Below, one piece after another: positions 8,334 through 17,817 of a stretch of 64,000 nucleotides of DNA. Within the stretch, counting starts at the first letter, position 1. Each line of letters starts with the position of its first letter. This stretch comes from Massilistercora timonensis (GTDB lineage: Bacteria > Bacillota > Clostridia > Lachnospirales > Lachnospiraceae). Location: contig NZ_LT990039.1 of the NCBI RefSeq assembly GCF_900312975.1, forward strand, positions 2,356,001 to 2,420,000, in the 5' to 3' direction. The notes beneath the pieces are model-generated. The model saw nothing but the letters and a program-made list of their open reading frames with translations. It was not told where the DNA came from and searched no databases. The translations under genes were made by a program, and so were the position numbers.

Positions 8334-9632
8334 ATGGTGGGAAACATGCGGATCGGGATCATCGGACCGGAATCCTCCTGTCAGATCATTGAGAAATACA
8401 TCAGACAGCTGGATCCTGAAGTTGAAGTAAAAAGTTATCCAAAGGAAAGAGTCAATGCCTGTGCCTCTGTGACAGAAACCTGTATGGAGGAATGCGATGC
8501 CATCCTTTTCTCCGGGTGCGCGGTGGAAAGCTTCGTGACGGAGGAGATCGAGGTGCGAAAGCCCTATACTTCCGTGGAGAAATCAGTGATCAGTGTTGCC
8601 GGCGCCTTTGTGGAGATGCAGAAAAAAGGCATGGAGTTGGATGCCTTCAGCATTGATGTGGTGGAGAACCACCTGATCGAAGATCTGCTGGAGGCGTTCC
8701 ATATCCTTGCCAGGAATATTTACTCCAGCTCCTTCCAGCCCGGGGTGGACGAGGAAGAGTATATCCGGTGGCACAGCCGGCTTCAGAGGGAGGGCAAGAC
8801 CAAGGTGGCCCTCACCGCATTTGCGTGGGTGTACGCCAAGCTCAGAGAAGAAGGGTTAAACGCCATATACCTTGACCCTACAAGGATGATGGTCCGCCAT
8901 GCCCTGGAGAAGCTGAAAGGCGCATACGCCCTGAACCGGGCGGAATATTCCAGGATCTCTGTGGCGATCCTTCAGCTTGAGAACCTGGAACGGCAGGAGG
9001 AAAACTATTACCAGACGATGCTGGAGAAGACGGAGGTTGAAAAGGAGATCATCCAGTATGTGAAATCTGTCCAGGGAGCGGTCTTTGAGTTTGGAAGAAA
9101 AGAGTATGTGATCTTCGCAAACGCCGGACTTCTGGGAGAGAAGAGGCATCAGAGCGGCATCCTGAAGCTGCAGCAGGATATCCGGAAGAAGGGGATCTGT
9201 ATGAACGCAGGCATCGGGATGGGGATCACTGCCTACCGGGCGGAGACCAATGCCCGGGATGCCCTTGCCTATGGGATGAAAAGAAACCGGCAGGAAATCT
9301 ATTGCATCAATGCGGAAAATGTTATGGAAGGTCCCTTTGGACAGGAGCAGCAGTTGAAATACGAGCTGATCTCCTCTGATCCGAAGATCCGGGATATTGC
9401 GGCAAGGACCGGATTGAGCGAAAGGTCTGTCTTAAAGATCATGGCGATCGCACAAGCCCGGAAGAGTTATGTCTTTGACGCCCATGAGCTTGCGGACTGC
9501 CTGGAAGTGACGGCCCGCAGCGCCAGAAGGATCATGAACAAGATCATGGATGCAGGCCTGGGAAAAGTCTATGCAAAGGAAACGGCGTCTGCAGGAGGAC
9601 GGCCAAAGACTTTGATCGAGATCTTGTTCTGA
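8334..9632 (+). CDS. Regulator with cyclase-like fold and C-terminal HTH
   Basis: 432 aa. The N-terminal part (MRIGIIGPESS) looks like a Rossmann-type sensor. The middle ends in a GIGMGITAYRAETNARDALA segment that resembles the GGDEF/GTP-cyclohydrolase-III fold. The C-terminus has winged-helix-like repeats (IAARTGLSERSVLKIM and LEVTARSARRIMNK). Probably a ligand-responsive transcription factor. Its place just after the M20 operon makes that operon and the next membrane gene likely targets. ATG 8334 and ATG 8346 are both possible starts; the domain begins at the second. Family name not certain. Confidence 0.6.
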   Translation: MVGNMRIGIIGPESSCQIIEKYIRQLDPEVEVKSYPKERVNACASVTETCMEECDAILFSGCAVESFVTEEIEVRKPYTSVEKSVISVAGAFVEMQKKGMELDAFSIDVVENHLIEDLLEAFHILARNIYSSSFQPGVDEEEYIRWHSRLQREGKTKVALTAFAWVYAKLREEGLNAIYLDPTRMMVRHALEKLKGAYALNRAEYSRISVAILQLENLERQEENYYQTMLEKTEVEKEIIQYVKSVQGAVFEFGRKEYVIFANAGLLGEKRHQSGILKLQQDIRKKGICMNAGIGMGITAYRAETNARDALAYGMKRNRQEIYCINAENVMEGPFGQEQQLKYELISSDPKIRDIAARTGLSERSVLKIMAIAQARKSYVFDAHELADCLEVTARSARRIMNKIMDAGLGKVYAKETASAGGRPKTLIEILF

Positions 9633-9637
9633 TCAGT

Positions 9638-10303
9638 TTGAAAGGAATGACGGAATTGAATCAAGAAATGAAATATGTGCTCAGGCGCTATCTGATCCTT
9701 ATGATCGGCCTTGCGGTCATGGCGGTGGGAGTTGCCTTTTCCATCAAGGCGGATCTGGGGACTTCTCCTGTCTCCAGTGTCCCCTATGTGATCAGTTTAT
9801 TTACGCCTCTGACGGTGGGGACAGTGACTATTCTGATGCACGGTGTGTTCATCCTGATGCAGATCCTGATCCTGAGGAAGGATTATCATCTCATCCAGCT
9901 GATGCAGTTTCCGGCTGCATTTTTCTTTGGCTATCTGACGGATTTCGGCGTGTGGGCGCTCCAGGGGATCCACTACGGCAGTTACTGGCAGCAGTGGATA
10001 TTCTGCGTGATCGGGATATTGCTGCTGGGCGTTGGCGTATTCCTGGAGGTGAAGGCGGGAGTGGTAGTCCTGGCCGGAGAAGGGCTGGTCCTTGCCATCT
10101 GTCAGGTACTTCCGGTAAAATTTGGAAATATGAAGGTGGCCTTTGACGTGGCCCTGGTGGTGACGGCTTGTGTCCTGGGACTTGTTTTTACCGGACAGAT
10201 CCAGGGCGTGCGGGAAGGAACTGTGGCTGCAGCCATCCTGGTGGGGCAGATCGCGAAACGGCTGGGGAAGCTTATGGAGAGATGGAAACTGGAAGATCTG
10301 TAG
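9638..10303 (+). CDS. YczE/YitT-like membrane protein (DUF6198 type)
   Basis: About 215-221 aa with five to six membrane helices. The signature near the first helix, GVAFSIKADLGTSPVSSVPY, is typical of the YczE/YyaS group. Function unknown; often annotated as a transporter-like protein. It begins 6 bp after the regulator, so is probably co-transcribed with it. Start uncertain: TTG 9638, ATG 9647 (no spacing from GAAAGGA) or TTG 9656 (9-base spacing). Confidence 0.8.
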   Translation: MKGMTELNQEMKYVLRRYLILMIGLAVMAVGVAFSIKADLGTSPVSSVPYVISLFTPLTVGTVTILMHGVFILMQILILRKDYHLIQLMQFPAAFFFGYLTDFGVWALQGIHYGSYWQQWIFCVIGILLLGVGVFLEVKAGVVVLAGEGLVLAICQVLPVKFGNMKVAFDVALVVTACVLGLVFTGQIQGVREGTVAAAILVGQIAKRLGKLMERWKLEDL

Positions 10304-10350
10304 GCAGAGGCCTGCTTCTTAGATGAGAGAGAAACGGATGTGAAGATCGG

Positions 10351-11685
10351 ATGACAACAGACATGACAGAAGGGAAGATCGTCCCTCAGCTTACAGGATT
10401 TGCGATACCGCTGGTACTGGGCAACCTGTTCCAGCTTACCTACAATGCTGCGGACTCGGTGATCGTGGGAAAATTTGTGGGAGAGGAAGCTCTGGCGGCG
10501 GTGGGGACCGCCGGCCCCATTATGAATATGATCATTCTCTTTATCAGCGGGATGTGCATGGGCGCAGGGATCCTGATGAGCACTCAGTACGGGGCCAGAA
10601 GATATGACCGTCTGCGGCGGCAGATCAGCACTACGCTGCTGGGAGGGCTTGCGTTTTCCGCAGTGACCGCCCTGATCCTGATCCTGGCCGCCAGGCCGCT
10701 GCTTGCTCTTTTGCAGGTGCCGGCGGATATCCTGGAGGCGTCGGTTTTATATCTGCGGATCATATTCACAGGTCTTTTGTTCACCTTTGTGTATAACTTT
10801 TTCTCCAACACCCTGCGTGCCCTGGGGGACAGCGTGGCGCCGCTCTATTTTCTGATCATCAGCGCGCTGTTCAATATCGGGCTGGATCTTCTGTTTATCG
10901 TGGTCTTCGGATGGGGTGTGGCAGGAGGCGCTGCGGCTACGGTGTTAAGCCAGGGGATCTGTTGTCTTTTCAGCGTGATCTATATTAAGAAGAAGGTGAC
11001 GCTTTTGTGCCTGGGGAAGGAGTGGAGGGTCTTCGACCCGTCTGTCCTGTGGCGGACCTTTACCTACGGGATCACCAGCGCGCTGCAGCAGATGTGTATC
11101 CAGCTGGGGAAGATCTGCGTGCAGACGGTGGTGAATGTACAGGGGGTAGCCTTTATCGCCGCATTTACCGCTATTAACCGGGTGGATGACTTTGCCATGA
11201 CTCCGCAGGGGAATATCGCCCATGCGGCTACCACTTTTATGGCCCAGAACAAGGGGGCGGGAAAGGTCCGGCGGATGAAGCAGGGCTTCTTAAGCTCCAT
11301 CCTGCTGCAGACCATCTATACCCTGGCGGTGGCGCTGGCGGTTTTCTTCCTGGCGGAACCGATCATGAAGCTGTTTGTAAGCGACAGCTCGGAGAAAGTC
11401 ATCAGCCTTGGCGTCTCCTATCTTCACCTCATTGCCTTCATGTATTTTATGTCGGCGACCACCAACACCATCCAGGGGTTCTTCCGGGGACTGGGAGACC
11501 TGAAGGTGACTTTGATCAGTACCGTGATCAATTTTTCCGTGCGGTTTCTGTCCGTATGGATCATGATCCATGTACTTGGCGGAGGCTTCGCCTGTCTTGC
11601 CTGGTCCAACTGTCTGGGGTGGATCGCTATGCTGGCGCTTCAGATCCCGATGATCCTTGTGAGATGGAGGAAAGAAAAAATTTAA
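10351..11685 (+). CDS. MATE family efflux transporter
   Basis: 444 aa with twelve hydrophobic segments and MATE hallmarks (PLVLGNLFQLTYNAADSVIVG near the N-terminus, shown in part; second half starting about residue 235). It likely exports drugs or metabolites using a Na+ or H+ gradient. Its stop codon TAA (11683-11685) lies inside the 26-bp left repeat of the integrated element, so the element sits exactly at the 3' end of this gene and its protein is unchanged. Confidence 0.92.
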   Translation: MTTDMTEGKIVPQLTGFAIPLVLGNLFQLTYNAADSVIVGKFVGEEALAAVGTAGPIMNMIILFISGMCMGAGILMSTQYGARRYDRLRRQISTTLLGGLAFSAVTALILILAARPLLALLQVPADILEASVLYLRIIFTGLLFTFVYNFFSNTLRALGDSVAPLYFLIISALFNIGLDLLFIVVFGWGVAGGAAATVLSQGICCLFSVIYIKKKVTLLCLGKEWRVFDPSVLWRTFTYGITSALQQMCIQLGKICVQTVVNVQGVAFIAAFTAINRVDDFAMTPQGNIAHAATTFMAQNKGAGKVRRMKQGFLSSILLQTIYTLAVALAVFFLAEPIMKLFVSDSSEKVISLGVSYLHLIAFMYFMSATTNTIQGFFRGLGDLKVTLISTVINFSVRFLSVWIMIHVLGGGFACLAWSNCLGWIAMLALQIPMILVRWRKEKI

Positions 11686-11707
11686 AAAAATTAGCACTCA
11701 CCTCTTG
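11682..11707. other. attL: left 26-bp attachment repeat
   Basis: TTAAAAAAATTAGCACTCAC followed by CTCTTG, identical to 40595-40620. It carries the left arm of a CIRCE operator (TTAGCACTC) without the right arm; divergence begins at 11708. This copy is therefore half an HrcA operator and is the junction with the element. Confidence 0.88.
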
Positions 11708-11741
11708 GCTCGTTTGGGGTGGTTTTGTCCTGTGGCGTCAG

Positions 11742-11779
11742 AGCCCGTAAAGCCTTATTTTACAAGGCTTTTGCGGGTT
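11742..11779. terminator. Hairpin terminator just inside the left end
   Basis: Nested stem AGCCCG-AAAGCCTT / AAGGCTTT-GCGGGTT with loop ATTTTAC. It could stop MATE transcription entering the element or the reverse. The rest of the 430-base gap 11686-12115 holds the attachment site, arm-site-like repeats and a promoter; I see no convincing gene. Confidence 0.55.
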
Positions 11780-11825
11780 CTTACTTTTTGTCTGGAGTCG
11801 TCAAAAATCGTCATTTTTTGCGAAA

Positions 11826-11848
11826 ATGGTGTAGTAAATGGTGTAGTA
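11826..11848. repeat. Left pair of integrase arm-site-like repeats
   Basis: ATGGTGTAGTA occurs at 11826-11836 and 11838-11848. The same 11-mer and close variants recur at 40409-40509 inside the other end. Paired repeats inside both ends of a tyrosine-integrase element are the usual layout of arm-type integrase sites. Confidence 0.6.
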
Positions 11849-12032
11849 GAAATAGACAAGGGGATGGAAATAAGAGACAGAGAAAAGTAGAGGGATTTGA
11901 TAAAATTAAAATAGTTACGGCTTGCCAATTTGTGAACCTTAAAATATTTACGATTTATCTGTTCTTTTCTCCATATTTGAACAAAAATAAAAGTTAATTT
12001 AGATAAAAATATAGTTTTAACTCATTTTTACA

Positions 12033-12095
12033 TTGAATTTATTTAGGATAGTGCTATACTTTATATCAGAGTAACTTTACAGACAGAAAGTTTAC
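12033..12095 (+). promoter_or_regulatory. Promoter and inverted repeat of the defence operon
   Basis: TTGAAT (12033-12038), 16-bp spacer, TATACT (12055-12060). Downstream is an imperfect inverted repeat, GTAACTTT (12071-12078) / AAAGTTTAC (12087-12095), well placed as an operator for the HTH protein encoded first in the operon. Confidence 0.55.
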
Positions 12096-12115
12096 ATGAA
12101 AGGATTGGTGGAGAA

Positions 12116-12328
12116 ATGGCTGTCAGCTATAAAAAACTTTGGAAATTGCTGATTGATAGAGATATGAAGAAAAAAGAATTAGCAGAGAAGGCAAATCTCA
12201 GCAATTATACAATAAATAAAATGAATCGTGGAGACAATGTGACTACTGACACACTTGTGAAAATTTGTAGCGTCCTGAATTGTACGTTTGACGACATTAT
12301 GGAAATGGTTCCTGATGAAAACAAATAA
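12116..12328 (+). CDS. Small XRE-family HTH protein
   Basis: 70-aa Cro/CI-type helix-turn-helix. KKKELAEKANLSNYTINKMN gives the recognition region, followed by TDTLVKICSVLNCTFDDIME, the classic fourth and fifth helices. GGTGGAG precedes the ATG. First gene of the long defence operon and 66 bp before the helicase gene, so it probably autoregulates the operon through the inverted repeat upstream. Confidence 0.85.
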   Translation: MAVSYKKLWKLLIDRDMKKKELAEKANLSNYTINKMNRGDNVTTDTLVKICSVLNCTFDDIMEMVPDENK

Positions 12329-12394
12329 GAGTTCGTTTTTGGACGTGATTTGAAGTATTATTATACTGAATAAAATTTTTTAAGGAGGCTGCCG

Positions 12395-15300
12395 ATGCAG
12401 ATTTTAGATAACATCAATAATACTGTCCGTGATGATTTGAAAAAGATAGTTCATCGAGGAAGCAAGATGTCAATTGCTGCTGCTTGCTTTTCCATTTATG
12501 CTTATCAAGAACTCAGAAAGCAGCTCGAGGAAATTGAAGATCTAGAATTCATTTTTACATCACCGACATTTATTACGGAGAAAACTCCGAAAGCAAAAAG
12601 AGAGTTTTATATTCCACGTTTATCCAGAGAACGTAGTTTATATGGAACCGAGTTCGAAGTAAAGCTTAGAAATGAACTAACGCAAAAGGCCATCGCAAAG
12701 GAATGTGCCGAGTGGATTCGTCAAAAAGTTACGTTCAAATCAAATGTGACCCAAGAGCAGATGATGGGATTTATGACCGTAGATCAGAGTACCTATATGC
12801 CTATCAACGGATTTACAACGGTTGACCTTGGGTGTGAGCGTGGAAATAATGCATATTATCCAGTCCAGAAAACAGAGTGTTTTGAAAATGCAAATTATTT
12901 TATCAAGCTCTTTAATGAACTTTGGAACGACCCCAAAAAGTTACAAGATGTCACAGATATTGTAGTAGAAAATATAAGTGCCGCTTACAAAGAAAACTCA
13001 CCGGATTTCATTTACTTCTTTACCCTTTACAATATCTTCAATGAATTTCTGGATGATGTTTCGGAAGATGAACTTCCTAATGAGGCGACCGGGTTTAAGC
13101 AGAGTAAAATCTGGAATATGCTTTATAACTTCCAGAAAGATGCCGTACTTGCTATCATTAGCAAGTTAGAAAAATACAACGGATGTATCCTTGCTGACAG
13201 TGTTGGTCTTGGTAAGACTTTCACTGCCTTGGCCGTTGTGAAGTATTACGAGAACAGAAATAAATCCGTTCTGGTTCTCTGCCCGAAGAAGCTTTCTGAG
13301 AACTGGAATACATATAAAGGCAACTATGTCAATAACCCCATAGCGGCAGACAGACTTCGTTATGATGTTCTGTACCATACCGATCTTTCCCGTGAACGCG
13401 GACAGTCAAATGGAATAGATCTTGACCGTTTAAATTGGGGCAACTATGACCTTGTTGTTATTGACGAAAGTCATAATTTTCGTAACGGCGGTGAAGTATC
13501 TGGCGAGGGCGATAAAGAAAATCGTTATCTTCGTTTATTGAATAAAGTCGTTCGGGCAGGTGTTAGAACGAAAGTCCTTATGCTTTCTGCAACGCCTGTC
13601 AACAACAAATTCATTGATCTGAAGAACCAGCTTGCTCTTGCCTATGAGGGCGATGCAAGTCAAATCAATGAGAAGCTGGACACCACGAAAAGTATTGATG
13701 AAATTTTCCGTCAGGCACAAAAAGCATTTAATGCCTGGAGCAAGCTGCCCGTAGAAGAGCGCACTACAGACGCACTTCTCAGGACACTGGATTTTGATTT
13801 CTTTGAAATGCTGGACAGTGTAACGATTGCTCGCTCCAGACGCCATATTGAGAAGTATTATAGCACCGCAGACATTGGCAAATTCCCGAAAAGACTTGCT
13901 CCAATTTCTCTGAGACCATGTTTGACAGATCTCAGTGGCACCATCAACTACAACGAAATTTACAGTACATTGATGTCTTTGAATTTAACGATTTATACTC
14001 CGTCGAATTATATTATGCCATCTAAAATGGCAAAGTATATCGACATGACCCACAATAAAGGGACTAGCCTGACACAGAGAGGTCGTGAAGAAGGCATTCG
14101 TCGTCTGATGAGTATCAATCTTTTGAAGCGACTGGAAAGTTCTGTATATTCTTTCCGTCTTACGCTGGAAAGGATTACTGACTTGATTAACTCTACGATT
14201 AAAACAATCAAAGAGTATCAAAACGGCAGATGTGTTCTGAATCTTACCGATATGTCAGATGTAAATGATCTTGATTTGGACGACCAGAACATAGATTTCT
14301 TCTCTGTAGGCAAGAAAGTAAAAATTGATTTGGCTGACATGGATTATATCTCTTGGCTGTGGGAGCTGGAAAAAGATGCAGAGAATTTGGAGCTGTTGAC
14401 GCTAATGATTTCCGATATAACCCCGGAACACGACAAAAAATTGCTGACCCTTTACGATTTGATTCGCAAGAAAATGAAGAACCCTATCAATGAGGGCAAT
14501 CGTAAGATTATTATCTTTACTGCGTTCTCCGACACCGCGGATTATTTGTACGATCATATAAGTAAGTTCGCAAAGAAAGAGTTTGGACTGGAGACTGCGG
14601 AGATTACTGGTTCCGTTGATGGGAAAACCACCATCCCCCGGTTACGTTCTGACTTGAATACTGTGCTTACCTGTTTCTCACCGAGATCCAAGGGGAAAGA
14701 TGTCCTTATGCCGGATAGTAAAGATGAACTTGATATTCTTATTGCGACGGACTGTATATCTGAAGGTCAGAACTTACAGGACTGTGACTATCTTGTAAAC
14801 TATGATATTCACTGGAATCCGGTTCGTATTATCCAGCGTTTCGGACGAATTGACCGTATCGGCAGTACCAACGATTACATTCAGTTGGTAAACTTCTGGC
14901 CTGATATGGATTTGGACGAATACATTAACCTGAAAAGCCGAGTTGAGACTCGTATGCGTATATCTATTATGACTTCTACCGGCGATGATGACCTTATCAA
15001 TCCTGAAGAAAAAGGTGATTTGGAATATCGTAAAGCGCAGTTGAAACGTTTGCAGGAGGAAGTAGTAGATATTGAGGAAATGTCTACTGGTATCTCTATT
15101 ATGGATTTAGGGCTGAATGAGTTTCGTCTTGACCTGCTTGAGTATATGAAGCATAATCACGAAGTCGAAACAGCTCCAAGCGGTATGCACGCTGTTGTTC
15201 CGAAATGTGAAGATGCGCCCGCTGGTGTGATCTTCGTGCTGAAGAACATCAATAACAGTGTGAATATAGATAACAGGAACCGCATTCATCCGTTTTATAT

Positions 15301-15619
15301 GGTTTTCATTAGTGAAGACGGAGAAATCATCTGTGACTACTTGAACCCCAAGAAAATGTTGGACACAATCCGTCTCCTGTGTCGTGGAAAGGACGAGCCT
15401 ATCGTTTTTCTTTGTAAGAAGTTCAATGAAGAAACAAAAGATGGACGAGATATGGCAGAAATATCTGAACTGCTAAGTGAAGCAATCAATTCTATCATTG
15501 ATGTGAAAGAAGAAAATGACATTGACAGTCTATTTAAGAGCGGCGGTACATCTGCTCTCATGTCAGCGGTGTCCGGGCTGGATGACTTTGAACTAATTTG
15601 TTTCTTAGTGGTTAAGTAG
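12395..15619 (+). CDS. SNF2-type helicase with N-terminal PLD-like domain
   Basis: 1074 aa. The N-terminal ~150 residues resemble a phospholipase-D-like fold (VHRGSKMSIAAACFSIYAYQ), though a full HKD motif is not obvious. SF2/SNF2 motifs follow: DSVGLGKTFTA (Walker A, about 270-274), VVIDESH (D357-H360), LMLSATPVNN, and the C-terminal ATDCISEGQNLQ and QRFGRIDRIGS motifs. Such PLD-SNF2 helicases are known beside DUF4391 and type III Mod/Res genes in defence islands, as here. Its predicted role is DNA translocation or remodelling coupled to restriction. AAGGAGG precedes the ATG. Confidence 0.85.
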   Translation: MQILDNINNTVRDDLKKIVHRGSKMSIAAACFSIYAYQELRKQLEEIEDLEFIFTSPTFITEKTPKAKREFYIPRLSRERSLYGTEFEVKLRNELTQKAIAKECAEWIRQKVTFKSNVTQEQMMGFMTVDQSTYMPINGFTTVDLGCERGNNAYYPVQKTECFENANYFIKLFNELWNDPKKLQDVTDIVVENISAAYKENSPDFIYFFTLYNIFNEFLDDVSEDELPNEATGFKQSKIWNMLYNFQKDAVLAIISKLEKYNGCILADSVGLGKTFTALAVVKYYENRNKSVLVLCPKKLSENWNTYKGNYVNNPIAADRLRYDVLYHTDLSRERGQSNGIDLDRLNWGNYDLVVIDESHNFRNGGEVSGEGDKENRYLRLLNKVVRAGVRTKVLMLSATPVNNKFIDLKNQLALAYEGDASQINEKLDTTKSIDEIFRQAQKAFNAWSKLPVEERTTDALLRTLDFDFFEMLDSVTIARSRRHIEKYYSTADIGKFPKRLAPISLRPCLTDLSGTINYNEIYSTLMSLNLTIYTPSNYIMPSKMAKYIDMTHNKGTSLTQRGREEGIRRLMSINLLKRLESSVYSFRLTLERITDLINSTIKTIKEYQNGRCVLNLTDMSDVNDLDLDDQNIDFFSVGKKVKIDLADMDYISWLWELEKDAENLELLTLMISDITPEHDKKLLTLYDLIRKKMKNPINEGNRKIIIFTAFSDTADYLYDHISKFAKKEFGLETAEITGSVDGKTTIPRLRSDLNTVLTCFSPRSKGKDVLMPDSKDELDILIATDCISEGQNLQDCDYLVNYDIHWNPVRIIQRFGRIDRIGSTNDYIQLVNFWPDMDLDEYINLKSRVETRMRISIMTSTGDDDLINPEEKGDLEYRKAQLKRLQEEVVDIEEMSTGISIMDLGLNEFRLDLLEYMKHNHEVETAPSGMHAVVPKCEDAPAGVIFVLKNINNSVNIDNRNRIHPFYMVFISEDGEIICDYLNPKKMLDTIRLLCRGKDEPIVFLCKKFNEETKDGRDMAEISELLSEAINSIIDVKEENDIDSLFKSGGTSALMSAVSGLDDFELICFLVVK

Positions 15620-15634
15620 AATAGGAGAAAATGT

Positions 15635-17146
15635 ATGAAATATGGATTTTTATTTGGTGCAGGTGCAGAAGCAGGATATGGTTTACCATCTGGCGGTAAA
15701 TTTGCACTTGATATATTTAGACATGATGTATCTCAAAGTAAAAAAATGTTTAAAGAAATGAGAGATAGTGTAGATGGAACTACCAGATATGCAAATATGT
15801 GGCTTCCAGAAGGATTTAAAGATAAGAATATAAGTTCATTCGGTAAAACTGTATTTCAAAATATTATTAAGGATACAGTTGAACATAACAGAGAAAGCAT
15901 TATCAAAAGAATTAATCAGTTTGATGAAGTGGCTAAAAATGAAGTGAAAGCAATGAAGGCGATGAGTATCGATATGGATTCATTGTTAGAGTCTCTTCTT
16001 GGAAGAGAATTAGACAATATCCATATGGGACAGACAATATCTTTTATTGATGAGTTTAAGCAGGGAAACGACTTGTTTAACAGTTCTTATTTTTCAGCAT
16101 TATTGATGGTTTATAAAGACAAAAATATAATGAGCGGAGATCAAAGAATAGAATTTGGTAAGATACTATTGTCTATTATTCAGCTTCATGTTGGTGCATT
16201 AAGTGAGTCGTTAAGTCGTAAAATCAATGATGGTTTATTTGCTAAGAAAGATGATGAAATAGATATTTTTGATGATATTGGAGAAATTATTCAATTAAAC
16301 TACTCATCTTCAGGTTTGTCAGGTATGGAATATTTGCTTGACCAACGAGAAGCAGATACAACGACAGATAGTGGCAAATGCCTTCGATTTGCACAGATGA
16401 TTATAGAATCTATTTATGCTGTTGTTTTAGATTATAAGTCATTGATAGATGCTAATTGGCATTATCTATACAGTCCATCCTCTGACTGGGCAAAGTTTTG
16501 TAAAATATGTATTTTCCTTTTAAATGTAAGGTCGTATATTAAGGAAATAGCTCTTAAGGCTAATCCGGAAGGAAAAACAGGATATTATCACATATTGAAA
16601 CACGCGATAGATGAGAATGTTTTTGAAGTAACTTCAATAGCGACAACGAATTATAATAAGTTTATAAAAGATATTTTATGCACAGAAATAGCGTTCCTTA
16701 ATGGTTCTACAGAAATTTGGTATGATCCATACTTGAACCGAATGGGAGAACAAACAGAGTTAACTACGTCAGAAAATCATATTTTGGTTCCTTTGATGTT
16801 TACTCAAAGTGGAACTAAGCCAATGACTTCCATAGAAATGTCTATGAAGTATGTAGATACATATAAACGTTGGAAGGAGTCTGATCGAATCGTTGTTGTA
16901 GGATTTGGTTTTGGAATCGATGATGAGCATATAAACGGAGTCTTAAGAACGCTTATCGATGTAGATGATAAAAAAATAATTGTTGTTACCTTGAGTAAAA
17001 ACAAGGCAGACGACGATGTGGCTAAAGATATAGCAAGAAGTTTAAAAGTAATTAAAGCATCAAATATATCGATTGTTCAGGTAGATAAAAGCGGTAAACA
17101 AATCCAGGATAATGCACTCTGGACAGAAGCAATTTTAAGAAAATAG
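15635..17146 (+). CDS. SIR2-like domain protein, candidate NADase effector
   Basis: 503 aa. The N-terminal FLFGAGAEAGYGLPSGG matches the NAD-binding start of SIR2-like folds. TSIATTNYNKFI and, near the C-terminus, SDRIVVVGFGFGIDDEHI complete the Rossmann core. The long insert between (about 60-330) is helical and unknown. In defence systems such as Thoeris and Dsr, SIR2-like proteins deplete NAD on infection; this role is inferred here. The gene is clearly more AT-rich than the helicase before and Mod/Res after it, suggesting separate acquisition into the operon. Gaps are 15 and 11 bp. Confidence 0.7.
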   Translation: MKYGFLFGAGAEAGYGLPSGGKFALDIFRHDVSQSKKMFKEMRDSVDGTTRYANMWLPEGFKDKNISSFGKTVFQNIIKDTVEHNRESIIKRINQFDEVAKNEVKAMKAMSIDMDSLLESLLGRELDNIHMGQTISFIDEFKQGNDLFNSSYFSALLMVYKDKNIMSGDQRIEFGKILLSIIQLHVGALSESLSRKINDGLFAKKDDEIDIFDDIGEIIQLNYSSSGLSGMEYLLDQREADTTTDSGKCLRFAQMIIESIYAVVLDYKSLIDANWHYLYSPSSDWAKFCKICIFLLNVRSYIKEIALKANPEGKTGYYHILKHAIDENVFEVTSIATTNYNKFIKDILCTEIAFLNGSTEIWYDPYLNRMGEQTELTTSENHILVPLMFTQSGTKPMTSIEMSMKYVDTYKRWKESDRIVVVGFGFGIDDEHINGVLRTLIDVDDKKIIVVTLSKNKADDDVAKDIARSLKVIKASNISIVQVDKSGKQIQDNALWTEAILRK

Positions 17147-17157
17147 GAGTGTGAAGT

Positions 17158-17805
17158 ATGCTTGGTTTACCAAAAACAACGGAGTTCAACAAACGAATTC
17201 CGAAGCAAAAATTTTATGAGCAGATTGAAATCACTCCTGCATTAAAGAGAGTTTTCATCGACAAGATTCGTACAATTTACTGGAAAAACAAACTTGCAGC
17301 GACGACATTGAACATCGCAGCTGGTGAGCGAGTAAATGAAATTGAAGTGTTTGAAGTCCGCTTGACGGAGCCACTGTTGGATGAAGCGGTGTTGAAACAG
17401 ATTGACAAAGAGATACCATACCATATACTTTTTCTCCTGGAGTACGACGGAAAGTATCAGGCTTGGATTGGCTATAAGGAAGTCGCCGAATCCGGTAAGA
17501 ATGCATTTAAGGTTAGTCGCTATTACCACACGGACTGGCTGGAAGAAGAAAATCTTCCTCTGAAAATTGAAGGACTTAATATCGACAGCATTTATGATAA
17601 TTTTGTCCGTCAGATTGCCGGTGGTGCATTGCAAGCCGACATGTCAGAATCGCTGAAGGAATCCGTCGAAAAGGAAACGCTTCGACTAAACTTACAGAAG
17701 CAGATTTCAGCTCTGGAAGCAAAAATGCGTAAAGAGAAACAACTCAACCGGTGCATGGAGATTAATACAGAATTAAAACTGCTAAAGAAACAACTAAACA
17801 GTTGA
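17158..17805 (+). CDS. DUF4391 domain protein of the type III operon
   Basis: 215 aa. The first ~160 residues (FNKRIPKQKFYEQIEI, PYHILFLLEYDGKYQAWIGY, YYHTDWLEEENLPL) match what I know of DUF4391, found next to PLD-SNF2 helicases and type III Mod genes. The C-terminal 50 residues form a charged coiled coil. Function unknown; it is probably a subunit linking helicase and methylase. AGGAG lies upstream, and the gene is 11 bp after the SIR2-like gene. Confidence 0.75.
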   Translation: MLGLPKTTEFNKRIPKQKFYEQIEITPALKRVFIDKIRTIYWKNKLAATTLNIAAGERVNEIEVFEVRLTEPLLDEAVLKQIDKEIPYHILFLLEYDGKYQAWIGYKEVAESGKNAFKVSRYYHTDWLEEENLPLKIEGLNIDSIYDNFVRQIAGGALQADMSESLKESVEKETLRLNLQKQISALEAKMRKEKQLNRCMEINTELKLLKKQLNS

Positions 17806-17817
17806 CGGAGGTGAGGA

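Noticed and set aside
11719-11997. Possible 92-aa gene just inside the left end
   Set aside because: It covers the hairpin terminator and the integrase-site-like repeats, lacks a ribosome site and has no recognisable domain.
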